Assembly: GCF_004912195.1 (NCBI RefSeq)
Contig: NZ_STGW01000003.1
Coordinates: forward strand, 186,001 to 250,000
Reading direction: 5' to 3'
Length of the DNA: 64,000 bases
From: Nocardioides caeni
Lineage (GTDB): Bacteria; Actinomycetota; Actinomycetes; Propionibacteriales; Nocardioidaceae
The notes beneath the pieces are model-generated. The model was given only the letters and a program-made list of their open reading frames with translations, was not told the DNA's origin and ran no database searches. This document shows positions 47,326 to 58,531 of the stretch, piece by piece. Made by a program: the position numbers and the translations under genes. Position 1 is the stretch's first letter. Every line of letters starts with the position of its first letter.

Positions 47326-50268
47326 TCACTCCCAGAAGACACGGTCGACGACGGTGCGCGCGTGTCGTGCGGTGCGCAGGTAGTCGTCCAGCAGCTTGTC
47401 GGACTCACCGAGCTCGTAGCCGAGGATCCTGGCGACCGCGCGGCGCTCGAGGGTGGCGCGGGGGAACTCGTCACCGGCGCGACCGCGGGCCAGGGCGAGG
47501 GCGTTGCGGACGCGGGACGCCATCCGCCACGCGGCTGCGAGGGTCTGCGCATCGTCGGCTCCGACGAGCCCGGCCTCTGCTGCGGCGGCCAGCGCCGGCA
47601 GGGTCTGCGGGGTGCGGAGTCCGGGCACGTCGTGCCCGAAGCGCAGCTGCAGCAGCTGGACCGTCCACTCGATGTCGGCGAGGCCGCCTCGTCCGAGCTT
47701 GAGGTGGAGGGTGGGGTCGGCGCCGCGCGGGAGGCGCTCCTTGTCGACGCGTCCCTTGATCCGGCGTACCTCGATGACGTCGTCTGCCGTGAGGCCCTGG
47801 GCCGGGTAGCGCAGGGGGTCGATGAGCTCCGTGAACCGTCGGCGCAGGTCCTCGTCGCCGACGACCGCGTCGGCGCGGAGGAGGGCTTGTGCCTCCCACA
47901 CGTGCGACCACTTGGCGTAGTAGGCGGCGTAGGAGTCGAGGGTGCGGACGAGAGGACCCTGCCGGCCCTCGGGCCGCAGGTCGGCGTCGACCATCAGTGC
48001 GGGGTCGGGGCCGGGGACGGAGAGCACCCGGCGCAGCTCCTCGGCGACCAGTCGGGCGAAGGTGGCGGCCTCGTGGGCGTCGACGTCGTCGGCGGGGTCG
48101 TGGACGAAGAGCACGTCGGCGTCGCTGCCGTAGGAGAGCTCGAAGCCGCCATAGCGGCCCATCGCGATGAGTGCGATGCGGGTCGGGGGCTCGTCGAGCG
48201 ACCGCTGACGGCAGGTCGCCTCGACGACGCCGGCGAGCGTCGCCTCCAGGGTGGCGTCGGTGATCCGGCTCAGGGCCTGGCCGACCTCCTCGACCTCCAG
48301 GAGGCCGAGGACGTCTCCGGCGGCGACCCGGAGCAGCTCGCGGCGACGTACGCCGCGCAGTGCCCGCACCCCCTTCTCGAGGCCGTCCTGACGGCGTCCG
48401 GTCGCCAGCATCTCCTCGGCGAGGACCGCGCGACCGACCGGACGGAGGTCGCCACCCAGCAGGCGTACGCCGGCCGGTTCGCTCTCGAGGAGCGCGGTGC
48501 AGTAGCGCGAGGTGGCGAGCAGGTGGGCGAGGCGCTCGGCGACCTCTCCCTCGTCGCGGAGGGTGGCGAGATACCAGGGGCTGCGCCCGAGCGTCTCGCT
48601 GAGCCGTCGGAAGCCGAACAGGCCGCCGTCGGGGTCGGGGCACTCGGCGAACCACTGGAGCATGGCGGGCAGCAGGGTGCGCTGGATCGCGGCCGTCCGG
48701 CTCACGCCGGCCGTCAGCGCCTCCAGGTTGCGCAGCGCGGCCTCCGGATCGTCGTACCCCAGGGCGGCAAGCCGGGTGCCGGCGGCCTCGGACGAGAGAC
48801 GGACCTCGTCGCCGCCCATCCGGGCGACGGCGCTGAGCAGGGGGCGGTAGAAGATCTTCTGGTGGAGCCGGCTGACCTCGCGGCGGTGGTCCTCCCAGGT
48901 CTCCTCGAGCCTCTTCTCGGGCTCCTTGAGGTAGCCGAGGCTGCGGCCCAGACGACGCAGGGATGCCTCGTCGGAGGGGACGACGTGGGTGCGCTGGAGG
49001 CGGTGCAGCTGGATGCGGTGCTCGAGCTGGCGCAGGAAGGCATAGGCACGGTGCAGTGCGTCGCCGTCGTGGCGTCCGATGTAGCCACCGTCGGTGAGGC
49101 GGGCGAGGGCGCTGAGGGTGGTCGACGGACGGATCGACTCGTCGCCTCGTCCGTGGACGAGCTGCAGGAGCTGCACGGCGAACTCGACGTCGCGGAGGCC
49201 GCCGGCGCCCAGCTTGAGCTGGCGGTCGGCCTCCTTGGCGGGGATGTGCTCGAGCACGCGTTGGCGCATCGCCCGGGCGGCGTCGACGAAGCCGTCGCGG
49301 TCCGCGGCAGACCACACCATCGGGTCGACCATGGCGACGAACTCCGCACCCAGGGCGAGATCGCCGGCGACGGGCCTGGCCTTGAGGAGCGCCTGGAACT
49401 CCCAGGCCTCGGCCCACCGCTCGTAGTAGGACTGGTGGCTGGCGAGGGTGCGGCTGAGCGGTCCGGCCTTGCCCTCGGGGCGGAGGTTGGCGTCGACCGG
49501 CCAGATCGTGCCCTCGGCGGTGTGGTCGGAGCAGACCTGCATCAGCTGGGCGGCCAGGCGCGCGGCGATCCGCTCCTCGCCCTCGTGGACGAAGACGACG
49601 TCGACGTCGGAGACGTAGTTGAGCTCGTGGCCGCCGCACTTGCCCATGGCGATCACCCCGAGGCGCACGGTCAGGGCGTCCTCGCCCAGCCGCTGCCGCG
49701 CCACGGCGAGCGCGGCGTCCAGGGTCCCGGCGGCCAGGTCCGAGAGCTCGGCGGCGGCGTCGTCGACGCCGAGGTGGTGGGTGAGGTCGCGGGCGGCCAG
49801 GCGCAGGAGGACGCGGCGATACTCCACCCGCAGGGAGTCGACGGCCTCGCGGTCGGGCCGGGTCGCCACGGGTACGTCGGCCAGCGGATCCGCTCCGACC
49901 GCGGCGAGCAACCCGGCCCGCACGGCCCAGGCGGCCGGGCGGGTCGACCCCAGGGCCGGGTCGGTCAGCTCGCGCCACTGCTCGGGATGGTGGGCCAGGT
50001 GGTCCGCGAGCGCCGAGCTGGCGCCCAGCACGCCCAGCAGCCGCATGGCGGTGCCCTCGTCGGTGCGGACGGCGGTGATCAGCTCGCCCGGATCCTCGAG
50101 CGCCTCGGCGATCCGGCACAGGCCGTGGAGGGCAGCGTCGGGATCGGCCGTCCGGCCGAGGTAGGCGAGCAGCTCGTCCGACCCCGGTCCGAGCTCCTCG
50201 AGGGCACTGAGCGCGCGCTCGAGATCGGCGAACCCGAGCCGGATCAGCTCGGTGCGCTGGCCGCCCAC
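47326..50268 (-). CDS. glnE: Bifunctional glutamine synthetase adenylyltransferase/deadenylase GlnE
   Basis: A 980-residue GlnE. Two nucleotidyltransferase domains are visible: GGHELNYVSDVDVVF near residue 213 (N-terminal, deadenylylating in E. coli) and GGFELSYGSDADVLF near 708 (C-terminal, adenylylating), each with its D-x-D metal pair. GlnE-type helical domains follow each one and a regulatory region lies between. It attaches AMP to, and removes it from, glutamine synthetase according to nitrogen state; the glnA next door is of the glnA2 type, and the main target GlnA1 is probably encoded elsewhere. It follows glnA by 16 bp on the same strand and is probably cotranscribed. Confidence 0.95.
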   Translation of the reverse strand: MGGQRTELIRLGFADLERALSALEELGPGSDELLAYLGRTADPDAALHGLCRIAEALEDPGELITAVRTDEGTAMRLLGVLGASSALADHLAHHPEQWRELTDPALGSTRPAAWAVRAGLLAAVGADPLADVPVATRPDREAVDSLRVEYRRVLLRLAARDLTHHLGVDDAAAELSDLAAGTLDAALAVARQRLGEDALTVRLGVIAMGKCGGHELNYVSDVDVVFVHEGEERIAARLAAQLMQVCSDHTAEGTIWPVDANLRPEGKAGPLSRTLASHQSYYERWAEAWEFQALLKARPVAGDLALGAEFVAMVDPMVWSAADRDGFVDAARAMRQRVLEHIPAKEADRQLKLGAGGLRDVEFAVQLLQLVHGRGDESIRPSTTLSALARLTDGGYIGRHDGDALHRAYAFLRQLEHRIQLHRLQRTHVVPSDEASLRRLGRSLGYLKEPEKRLEETWEDHRREVSRLHQKIFYRPLLSAVARMGGDEVRLSSEAAGTRLAALGYDDPEAALRNLEALTAGVSRTAAIQRTLLPAMLQWFAECPDPDGGLFGFRRLSETLGRSPWYLATLRDEGEVAERLAHLLATSRYCTALLESEPAGVRLLGGDLRPVGRAVLAEEMLATGRRQDGLEKGVRALRGVRRRELLRVAAGDVLGLLEVEEVGQALSRITDATLEATLAGVVEATCRQRSLDEPPTRIALIAMGRYGGFELSYGSDADVLFVHDPADDVDAHEAATFARLVAEELRRVLSVPGPDPALMVDADLRPEGRQGPLVRTLDSYAAYYAKWSHVWEAQALLRADAVVGDEDLRRRFTELIDPLRYPAQGLTADDVIEVRRIKGRVDKERLPRGADPTLHLKLGRGGLADIEWTVQLLQLRFGHDVPGLRTPQTLPALAAAAEAGLVGADDAQTLAAAWRMASRVRNALALARGRAGDEFPRATLERRAVARILGYELGESDKLLDDYLRTARHARTVVDRVFWE

Positions 50269-50284
50269 TAGGACCGCCGACCGG

Positions 50285-51625
50285 TCACAGCACCGGGAGC
50301 ATGCGGTCCCGCTCGAAGACCGAGACCTGGCCGCGGTACTCGTCCCACTCGGCGCGCTTGTTGCGCAGGAAGAACTCGAAGACCTGCTCCCCCAGCGTCT
50401 CGGCGAGCAGCTCGGAGTGCTCGGCGACCGCGATGGCGTCGTGCAGGCTCTTGGGCAGGGGCTCGATGCCGAGGCTGCGGCGCTCGCGCTCGGTCAGCGC
50501 CCACACGTCGTCCTCGGCCTCGCGCGGCAGCTCGTAGCCGTTCTCGATGCCCTTGAGGCCGGCCGCCAGCACCGCGGCGTAGGCGAGGTAGGGATTGCAG
50601 GCCGAGTCGATGGTGCGCAGCTCGATCCGGGTCGACTGACCCTTCATCGGCTTGTACATCGGCACCCGGATCATCGCGGAGCGGTTGTTGTGGCCCCAGC
50701 AGATGTAGGACGGCGCCTCTCCCCCGAACATGAGCCGCTTGTAGGAGTTGACCCACTGGTTGGTGACGACGCTGATCTCGCTCGCGTGCTTGAGCACGCC
50801 GGCGATGAACTGGCGTCCGGTCTTCGACAGCTGGTACTCGGCGCCCGCCTCGTAGAAGGCGTTCTGGTCGCCCTCGAAGAGGGAGACGTGGGTGTGCATG
50901 CCCGACCCGGGATGGGTCGTGAACGGTTTCGGCATGAAGGTCGCCCAGATGCCCTGGTTGAGCGCGACCTCACGGATGACCGTGCGGAAGGTCATGATGT
51001 TGTCGGCCGTGGTCAGCGCGTCGGCGTAGCGCAGGTCGATCTCCTGCTGGCCCGGGCCGCCCTCGTGGTGGCTGAACTCCACGGAGATGCCCATCGCCTC
51101 GAGCATCGTGATCGCCTCGCGACGGAAGTCCGAGCCGTGGCTGTGCGCGGCGTGGTCGAAGTAGCCGCTGCGGTCGACCGGCACCGGCTCCTCGCCCTGC
51201 CGGGGCTCGTCCTTGAAGAGGTAGAATTCGATCTCGGGGTGGGTGTAGAAGGTGAAGCCCTGCTCGGCGGCCCTGGACAGGGTCCGCTTGAGCACGTTGC
51301 GCGGATCGGCATATGACGCGGATCCGTCCGGCATCACGATGTCGCAGAACATGCGATCGGTCGCCGGACCCTCGCCGCTGCGCCAGGGCAGGATCTGGAA
51401 GGTGGTCGGGTCGGGCAGGGCCAGCATGTCGGCCTCGTAGACGCGGGCGAAGCCCTCGATCGCCGATCCGTCGAAGCCGATGCCCTCGGAGAAGGCGCCC
51501 TCCAGCTCCGCCGGCGCCACCGCGACGGACTTGAGGAACCCGAGCACGTCGGTGAACCACAGCCGCACGAAACGGACGTCACGCTCCTCGAGAGCGCGGA
51601 GTACGAAGTCTTCCTGCTTGCCCAT
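50285..51625 (-). CDS. glnA: Glutamine synthetase, GlnA2-type
   Basis: A 446-residue type I glutamine synthetase that makes glutamine from glutamate, ammonia and ATP. GFDGSAIEGFARVYEADM, THPEIEFYLF and GSGMHTHVSLF are the metal- and substrate-site motifs, and the NRSAMIRVP segment carries the conserved Arg. At the position of the GlnA1 adenylylation loop (Y-D-L-P-P-E) the sequence is YELPREAEDD, and the length of about 446 is that of actinobacterial GlnA2, which is generally not adenylylated. The start has TAGGGT 7 nt upstream inside the nadE stop region, so it may have its own promoter. Order nadE-glnA-glnE. Confidence 0.93.
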   Translation of the reverse strand: MGKQEDFVLRALEERDVRFVRLWFTDVLGFLKSVAVAPAELEGAFSEGIGFDGSAIEGFARVYEADMLALPDPTTFQILPWRSGEGPATDRMFCDIVMPDGSASYADPRNVLKRTLSRAAEQGFTFYTHPEIEFYLFKDEPRQGEEPVPVDRSGYFDHAAHSHGSDFRREAITMLEAMGISVEFSHHEGGPGQQEIDLRYADALTTADNIMTFRTVIREVALNQGIWATFMPKPFTTHPGSGMHTHVSLFEGDQNAFYEAGAEYQLSKTGRQFIAGVLKHASEISVVTNQWVNSYKRLMFGGEAPSYICWGHNNRSAMIRVPMYKPMKGQSTRIELRTIDSACNPYLAYAAVLAAGLKGIENGYELPREAEDDVWALTERERRSLGIEPLPKSLHDAIAVAEHSELLAETLGEQVFEFFLRNKRAEWDEYRGQVSVFERDRMLPVL

Positions 51626-51635
51626 GGGGAGAACC

Positions 51636-53684
<2,049 letters not shown>

Positions 53685-53690
53685 GGGAGG

Positions 53691-53696
53691 AGTCTA
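53691..53696 (-). promoter_or_regulatory. -10 hexamer of nadE
   Basis: TAGACT on the minus strand, 6 nt before GTG 53684. Confidence 0.55.
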
Positions 53697-53749
53697 GGGA
53701 GCCACGGCGTGCGCCGATGAGTACGACGCCCCGGGACAGTCTGCCCTGC

Positions 53750-54253
53750 ATGAGCATCGAGAGCCAGCACATCCAGCCCTGCCTGTGGTTCGACGACCAA
53801 CTGGAGGAGGCGGCCCGCTTCTACACCGGCATCTTTCCGAACTCCTCGATCGGCCACCTGAGCCGCTACGGCGAGGTCGGCCACGGCGAGCCGGGCACCG
53901 TGATGGCGGGCGAGTTCACGCTCGACGGGATGACCTTCCGCGGCATCAACGGTGGGCCCGAGTTCCGCTTCAGCGAGGCCGTGTCGTTCTCGGTCACCTG
54001 CCGCGACCAGTCGGAGGTCGACTACTACTGGGACTCACTGTCCGACGGCGGGGAGGAGTCAGTGTGCGGATGGTTGAAGGACCGCTTCGGCCTGTCGTGG
54101 CAGATCGTGCCGACCCGCCTCTATGAGCTGGTCACCGACCCCGACCCCGCCCGCGCCGAGGCGGCGACCGCCGCGATGCTCGGGATGCGACGGATCGTCG
54201 TGGCCGAGCTCGAGGCGGCGGCCGATGCCGCCGTACGTCCGCCGGCGGGGTGA
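53750..54253 (+). CDS. VOC-family PhnB-like protein
   Basis: A 167-residue vicinal-oxygen-chelate-fold protein of the PhnB/3-demethylubiquinone methyltransferase-like group. IQPCLWFDDQLEEAARFYTGIFP is the typical opening, and FRGINGGPEF with VSFSVTCRDQSEVDYYWD the typical centre. Its biochemical role is not known for most members. ATG 53750 is chosen because family members begin close to the IxPCLWF strand; ATG 53717 in the same frame is possible and neither has a clear ribosome binding site. Confidence 0.82.
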   Translation: MSIESQHIQPCLWFDDQLEEAARFYTGIFPNSSIGHLSRYGEVGHGEPGTVMAGEFTLDGMTFRGINGGPEFRFSEAVSFSVTCRDQSEVDYYWDSLSDGGEESVCGWLKDRFGLSWQIVPTRLYELVTDPDPARAEAATAAMLGMRRIVVAELEAAADAAVRPPAG

Positions 54254-54363
54254 CCCAACACACAGGGCGCTGGCGCCACCACCGGGACTAGCCTCGTTGT
54301 TGCCCTTCACGAACGTGGACCCGCAGCTGCGGGCCGCGAGTCACGGATGATCGGAGCTCGACG

Positions 54364-55251
54364 ATGAGCAGCAGCACCCCCGAAGAGACCGCACCCTACG
54401 GCGGCGCCCCCGCGTCCGCACCTGCGTCGACGACGACCACGACGACCACGACACCGGTCAAGCGGATCCGCACCCACCACCTGCGGGAGATGAAGCAGCG
54501 CGGCGAGCGCTTCTCCATGCTCACGAGCTATGACCAGCTGACCGCGCAGATCTTCGACGAGGCCGGCATCGAGGTGCTCCTCGTCGGCGACAGCGCGTCC
54601 AACAACGTGCTCGGCAACAGCACGTCGATCCCGATCACGGTCGACGAGCTCCTCCCCCTGGCCCGCGCGGTGAGCCGCTCGGTGTCGCGTGCGCTCGTCG
54701 TCGGCGACCTCCCCTTCGGCAGCTATCAGGCGTCGCCGGAGCAGGGCTACCTGACCGCCGTCCGGTTCATGAAGGAGGGCGGCGCCCATTGCGTGAAGCT
54801 CGAGGGTGGCGTCGAGATGGCGCCGCAGATCGAGCTGATGGCGCGCGGCGGCATCCCCGTGATGGCGCACATCGGCTTCACCCCGCAGTCCGAGCACGCG
54901 CTCGGCGGCTACCGGGTCCAGGGCCGTGGTGAGGCAGCGGACCGCGTGCTGCGCGACGCCCTCGCCGTCCAGGCGGCCGGTGCGTTCGCCGTCGTGATGG
55001 AGATGGTGCCGGGCGACGTCGCCGCCGAGGTGACGGCCGCGCTCGAGATCCCCACGATCGGGATCGGCGCGGGCAACCAGTGCGACGGCCAGGTCCTCGT
55101 CTGGCAGGACGCGTTCGGCCTGCGGACCGGCAAGCTCCCCCGCTTCGTCAAGCAGTACGCCGACCTCCGCTCCGTGCTCCTCGACGCCGCCCGTGCCTAC
55201 GACTCCGAGGTCAAGGACGGCAGCTTCCCGGCGCCGGAGCACACGTTCTGA
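54364..55251 (+). CDS. panB: 3-methyl-2-oxobutanoate hydroxymethyltransferase (PanB)
   Basis: A 295-residue PanB, first committed step of pantothenate synthesis: transfer of a hydroxymethyl group from 5,10-methylene-tetrahydrofolate to 2-oxoisovalerate. [29 protein letters not shown] with the metal-ligand Asp, [19 protein letters not shown] and [18 protein letters not shown] are all conserved. The first 35 residues, rich in Thr, are an actinobacterial extension. GGAG lies 7 nt before ATG 54364. TAGCCT at 54289-54294 could be its -10, giving a leader of about 60 nt. No panC or panD lies beside it. Confidence 0.95.
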   Translation: MSSSTPEETAPYGGAPASAPASTTTTTTTTPVKRIRTHHLREMKQRGERFSMLTSYDQLTAQIFDEAGIEVLLVGDSASNNVLGNSTSIPITVDELLPLARAVSRSVSRALVVGDLPFGSYQASPEQGYLTAVRFMKEGGAHCVKLEGGVEMAPQIELMARGGIPVMAHIGFTPQSEHALGGYRVQGRGEAADRVLRDALAVQAAGAFAVVMEMVPGDVAAEVTAALEIPTIGIGAGNQCDGQVLVWQDAFGLRTGKLPRFVKQYADLRSVLLDAARAYDSEVKDGSFPAPEHTF

Positions 55252-55282
55252 CGGCGCGCTGATCGGACCCCGATCCGGGGGG

Positions 55283-55288
55283 TACCGT
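55283..55288 (+). promoter_or_regulatory. -10 hexamer of the sugar dehydrogenase lipoprotein gene
   Basis: TACCGT, 6 nt before ATG 55295. Confidence 0.5.
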
Positions 55289-55294
55289 CGGACC

Positions 55295-56479
55295 ATGCGG
55301 ACCCGAATCGCCGCGATCGCGGCCACCGTCCTGCTGATCCCGACCGTGGCGTGCGCCGACAGCGGCGGGCCCTCGCCTCGCGGCGAGCGAGCCGTTGCGT
55401 CCGAGCGGGTCGCCCCGGCCGACCGGGCCGCGCTCCCCGGCCTGCGGGTCGAGGTGATCGCGCGGGGCCTGGACCACCCGTGGGAGGTGCAGCAGCTGCC
55501 GAGCGGGCACCTGCTGGTGACCCAGCGGGATCGTCGCGCCCTGACCCTGGTCAACCTGTCGGGCGGCAAGCGCAACCTCGAGTTCCCGAGCGCCAGCGTC
55601 TGGGCCTCCGGCGAGACCGGTCTGCTCGGCCTCGAGGTCGACCCGAACTTCACGCGCAACCGGCGCATCTACACCTGTCAGGGCTGGCACACCGCTGGCG
55701 GCTCGCACGACGTGCGGGTCAGTGCCTGGACGTTGGACGCCGGGCTCACCGAGGCGACCCTGGTCCGTCACCTGGTCACCGGCATCCCGACCAGCAGTGG
55801 TCGCCACGGTGGGTGCCGGCTGCTCGTCCTGCGCAACGGCTCGATGCTGGTCGGCACCGGCGACGCCGCGATCGGCACCAACCCCCGCAACCTCGACTCG
55901 CTGGGCGGAAAGGTGCTGCGGATCAACCGCGTCACCGGCGCGCCGGCGCAGGGCAACCCCTACATCAACCGCAGCGGCAAGCGTCGCTACGTCTTCACCT
56001 ACGGCCACCGCAACGTGCAGGGCCTCGCCCAGCGCCCCGACGGGTCGGTGTGGTCGGTCGAGCACGGTTCCTACCGCGACGACGAGATCAACCGGCTGGG
56101 CGGCGGCCACGACTACGGCTGGCACCCGGTGCCCGGCTACGACGAGAGCGTGCCGATGACCGACCAGGGGCTGCCCGGCCAGCAGTACAACGCCCGCTGG
56201 CACTCGGGCGACCCGACGATCGCCCCGTCGGGAGCGGACTTCGTGATCGGCGCGGCCTGGGGTGCCTACCGCAACAGCCTCGCCGTCGCCGTGCTGAAGG
56301 ACCAGCGGCTGATGTTCGTGCAGTTCGACCGCTCCGGCGCCCGCCGCTGGGTGCGGTTCCCCGCCGCCCTGCAGTCCTACGGGCGACTGCGCGACGTCAC
56401 CACGTCGCGGCAGTCCCTCTTCGTCACCACCGACAACGGCGGCGGCGAGGACCTCATCCTGCGGGTGCGGCCCCGCTGA
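55295..56479 (+). CDS. PQQ-type glucose/sorbosone dehydrogenase-like lipoprotein
   Basis: A 394-residue exported beta-propeller protein. The signal peptide ends with a lipobox-like TVAC near residue 20, so it is probably membrane-tethered. The propeller of the soluble aldose dehydrogenase family begins at VIARGLDHPWEV, with GLLGLEVDPNF, GTGDAAIGTNP, YTYGHRNVQGL-type (TYGHRNVQG) and HDYGWHP motifs at blade joints; the His and Arg in these segments are the usual cofactor-site residues. The real substrate and cofactor are unproven. ATG 55295 is chosen because the signal peptide starts there and TACCGT lies 6 nt before it. Confidence 0.85.
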   Translation: MRTRIAAIAATVLLIPTVACADSGGPSPRGERAVASERVAPADRAALPGLRVEVIARGLDHPWEVQQLPSGHLLVTQRDRRALTLVNLSGGKRNLEFPSASVWASGETGLLGLEVDPNFTRNRRIYTCQGWHTAGGSHDVRVSAWTLDAGLTEATLVRHLVTGIPTSSGRHGGCRLLVLRNGSMLVGTGDAAIGTNPRNLDSLGGKVLRINRVTGAPAQGNPYINRSGKRRYVFTYGHRNVQGLAQRPDGSVWSVEHGSYRDDEINRLGGGHDYGWHPVPGYDESVPMTDQGLPGQQYNARWHSGDPTIAPSGADFVIGAAWGAYRNSLAVAVLKDQRLMFVQFDRSGARRWVRFPAALQSYGRLRDVTTSRQSLFVTTDNGGGEDLILRVRPR

Positions 56480-56491
56480 CCCTCATCCGCC

Positions 56492-58513
56492 TCAGATCAG
56501 GCCGCGGCGCTCGAGCAGCGGCTCGATCGGCGCCGGCCGGCCCCGCCACCGCTCATAGGACTCGAGCGGGTCGCAGGTCCCGCCGATCCCGATGACGTGC
56601 TCGAGGTAGAGATCGCCGTTGGCCCGGGTGAGCCCGCCGTTGTCCTCGAACCACGCCACCGTGTCGGCGTCGAGCACCTCGCTCCAGATGTAGGAGTAGT
56701 AGGCCGAGGCGTAGCCCGAGCTGAAGCTGTGCGCGAAGTACGACGTGGCGTAACGCGGCGGCACGGCGGGGTTGTCGAGACCGACCGCGGCCAGCGCCCG
56801 CTGCTCGAACGCCGCGACCTCCTCGGGGTCGGTCGGCACCTCCTCCGGGCCCAGCTCGTGCCAGGCCAGGTCGAGCAGCGCGGCCGCCAGGTACTCACTG
56901 GTCGAGAAGCCCTCGTTGAAGCGCTCCGCCGCCTCCAGTCGACCGACGACCTCCGCCGGGATCGGCTCACCCGTCTCGTGGTGCACCGCGTAGTTGGCGA
57001 GGACCTCCGGCCAGAGCATCCACATCTCGTTGACCTGCGAGGGGTACTCGACGAAGTCGCGGAAGACGGCCGTGCCGCCGAACTTCGGATAGGTCGCCCG
57101 GGCGAGCAACCCGTGCAGGGCATGGCCGAACTCGTGGAAGAGCGTGCGGGTCTCGTCCCACGTCAGCAGAGTCGCCTCCCCCGCGGCCGGCTTCGGCACA
57201 TTGAGGTTGTTGACGACGACCGCGGAGTCCACGCCGAGCAGCGTCGACGGGGTGACGAAGCTGCTCATCCACGCGCCGCCCCGCTTGGAGTCACGGGTGT
57301 AGAGATCCAGTAGGTAGAGGCCGATCGGCTCGCCGTCGCGGCTCACCTCGAACACCCGCACGTCCGGGTGATAGCCCTCGAGGTCGGCGCGCTCCTCGAA
57401 GACGAGCCCATGGAGCCGGCCCGCAGCGAAGAAGACACCGTCGCGCAGCACCCGCTCGGCCCCGAACCACGGCCGCAGGGCGGCCAGGTCGACGTCGTGA
57501 AGCTCGGCGCGGACCTGCTCGGCGCGGAACGGCCAGTCCCACGGCTCGATCGCGTGGCCCGCCTGCGCCGACAGCGCCTCCTGCTCGGCCCGTGCGTTGC
57601 GGGCCGCCGGCGCAGCGAGCCGCTCCAGCAGTGAGCGGACCGCCTTGGGCGTGCCCGCCGTGTTGTCGGCCGTCACGATCGCCGCGTGGTTGTCGAACCC
57701 CAGCAACCGGGCCCGCTCGGCCCGCAGTCGCAGGATCTCCAGCGCCGTGCGCCGGGTGTCGTGGTCACCGCCCCGCGCGCCGCGCGCTCGCTGCGCCTCG
57801 GACAGGCGGCGTCGTAGGTCCCGGTCCCGGAGGGAGGCCAGGTGAGGGTGGGCGGTCGGCAGGACGAGGGTGACGAGATGGCCGTCGAGACCGCGGGCGC
57901 GCGCCGCGGCGGCGGCAGCCGAGAGCTCCCCGGCGGTCAGACCGTCGAGCTCCGAGGCGTCGGTGACGTGCACCGCGAGCTCGTTGGTGTCGGCCTGCAG
58001 CGCGAGCTCGAACGCCGTCTCCTTGCTGGAGATCTGCTCGTTGAGGTGTCGCAGCCGGTCCTTGTCGGTCTCGTCGAGTGCTGCGCCGGCGAGCCGCAGC
58101 TCGGTCACGTAGCGCTCGACGAGGTACGCCGCCTCGGGCTCGAGCTGCTCGCGCGACTCCGCGACCGTGCGGATCCGCGACCACAGTGTGGGGTCGAGCC
58201 GGATGGCGTCGCCGTGTGCGGCGAGGCGCGGCGCGAACTCGGCGCGCAGCGCATCGATCGCGGGCGTCGCGTCGGCGCCGGCCCGGTTGCCCAGGATCCG
58301 CAGCACTCGCGTCAGCTGGACGCCACTGCGCTCCAGCGGCTCGAGGGTGTTGGCGAACGTCGGTGGCGACGGGTCGGCGGTGATCGCGGCCACCGCCGCG
58401 AGCTGGTCGGCCATGGCGGCCTCGAGGGCCGGTCCGTAGTCGTCGTCGGCGATGTCCGCGAAGCGTGGCAGGCCGTGGGGCAGGTCGCTGGTCCCGAGAA
58501 GTGCGTCCTTCAT
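56492..58513 (-). CDS. M3-family zinc metallopeptidase (Dcp/oligopeptidase-like)
   Basis: A 673-residue thermolysin-fold peptidase of the M3 family. The zinc site is TLFHEFGHALHGLLA near residue 457, followed by the third ligand Glu about 25 residues on in FRDFVEYPSQVNE. The Tyr-rich AYYSYIWSEVLDAD segment near 605 closes the substrate channel. It cuts short peptides in the cytoplasm, as an oligopeptidase or dipeptidyl carboxypeptidase. TACTGT lies 7 nt before ATG 58513. It is convergent with the sugar dehydrogenase gene, 12 bp apart. Confidence 0.92.
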   Translation of the reverse strand: MKDALLGTSDLPHGLPRFADIADDDYGPALEAAMADQLAAVAAITADPSPPTFANTLEPLERSGVQLTRVLRILGNRAGADATPAIDALRAEFAPRLAAHGDAIRLDPTLWSRIRTVAESREQLEPEAAYLVERYVTELRLAGAALDETDKDRLRHLNEQISSKETAFELALQADTNELAVHVTDASELDGLTAGELSAAAAAARARGLDGHLVTLVLPTAHPHLASLRDRDLRRRLSEAQRARGARGGDHDTRRTALEILRLRAERARLLGFDNHAAIVTADNTAGTPKAVRSLLERLAAPAARNARAEQEALSAQAGHAIEPWDWPFRAEQVRAELHDVDLAALRPWFGAERVLRDGVFFAAGRLHGLVFEERADLEGYHPDVRVFEVSRDGEPIGLYLLDLYTRDSKRGGAWMSSFVTPSTLLGVDSAVVVNNLNVPKPAAGEATLLTWDETRTLFHEFGHALHGLLARATYPKFGGTAVFRDFVEYPSQVNEMWMLWPEVLANYAVHHETGEPIPAEVVGRLEAAERFNEGFSTSEYLAAALLDLAWHELGPEEVPTDPEEVAAFEQRALAAVGLDNPAVPPRYATSYFAHSFSSGYASAYYSYIWSEVLDADTVAWFEDNGGLTRANGDLYLEHVIGIGGTCDPLESYERWRGRPAPIEPLLERRGLI

Positions 58514-58531
58514 CCGTCGGACAGTAGACGA

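Noticed and set aside
47305-50271. A 988-codon open frame opposite glnE
   Set aside because: It mirrors glnE exactly and lacks any recognisable domain; glnE is certain.
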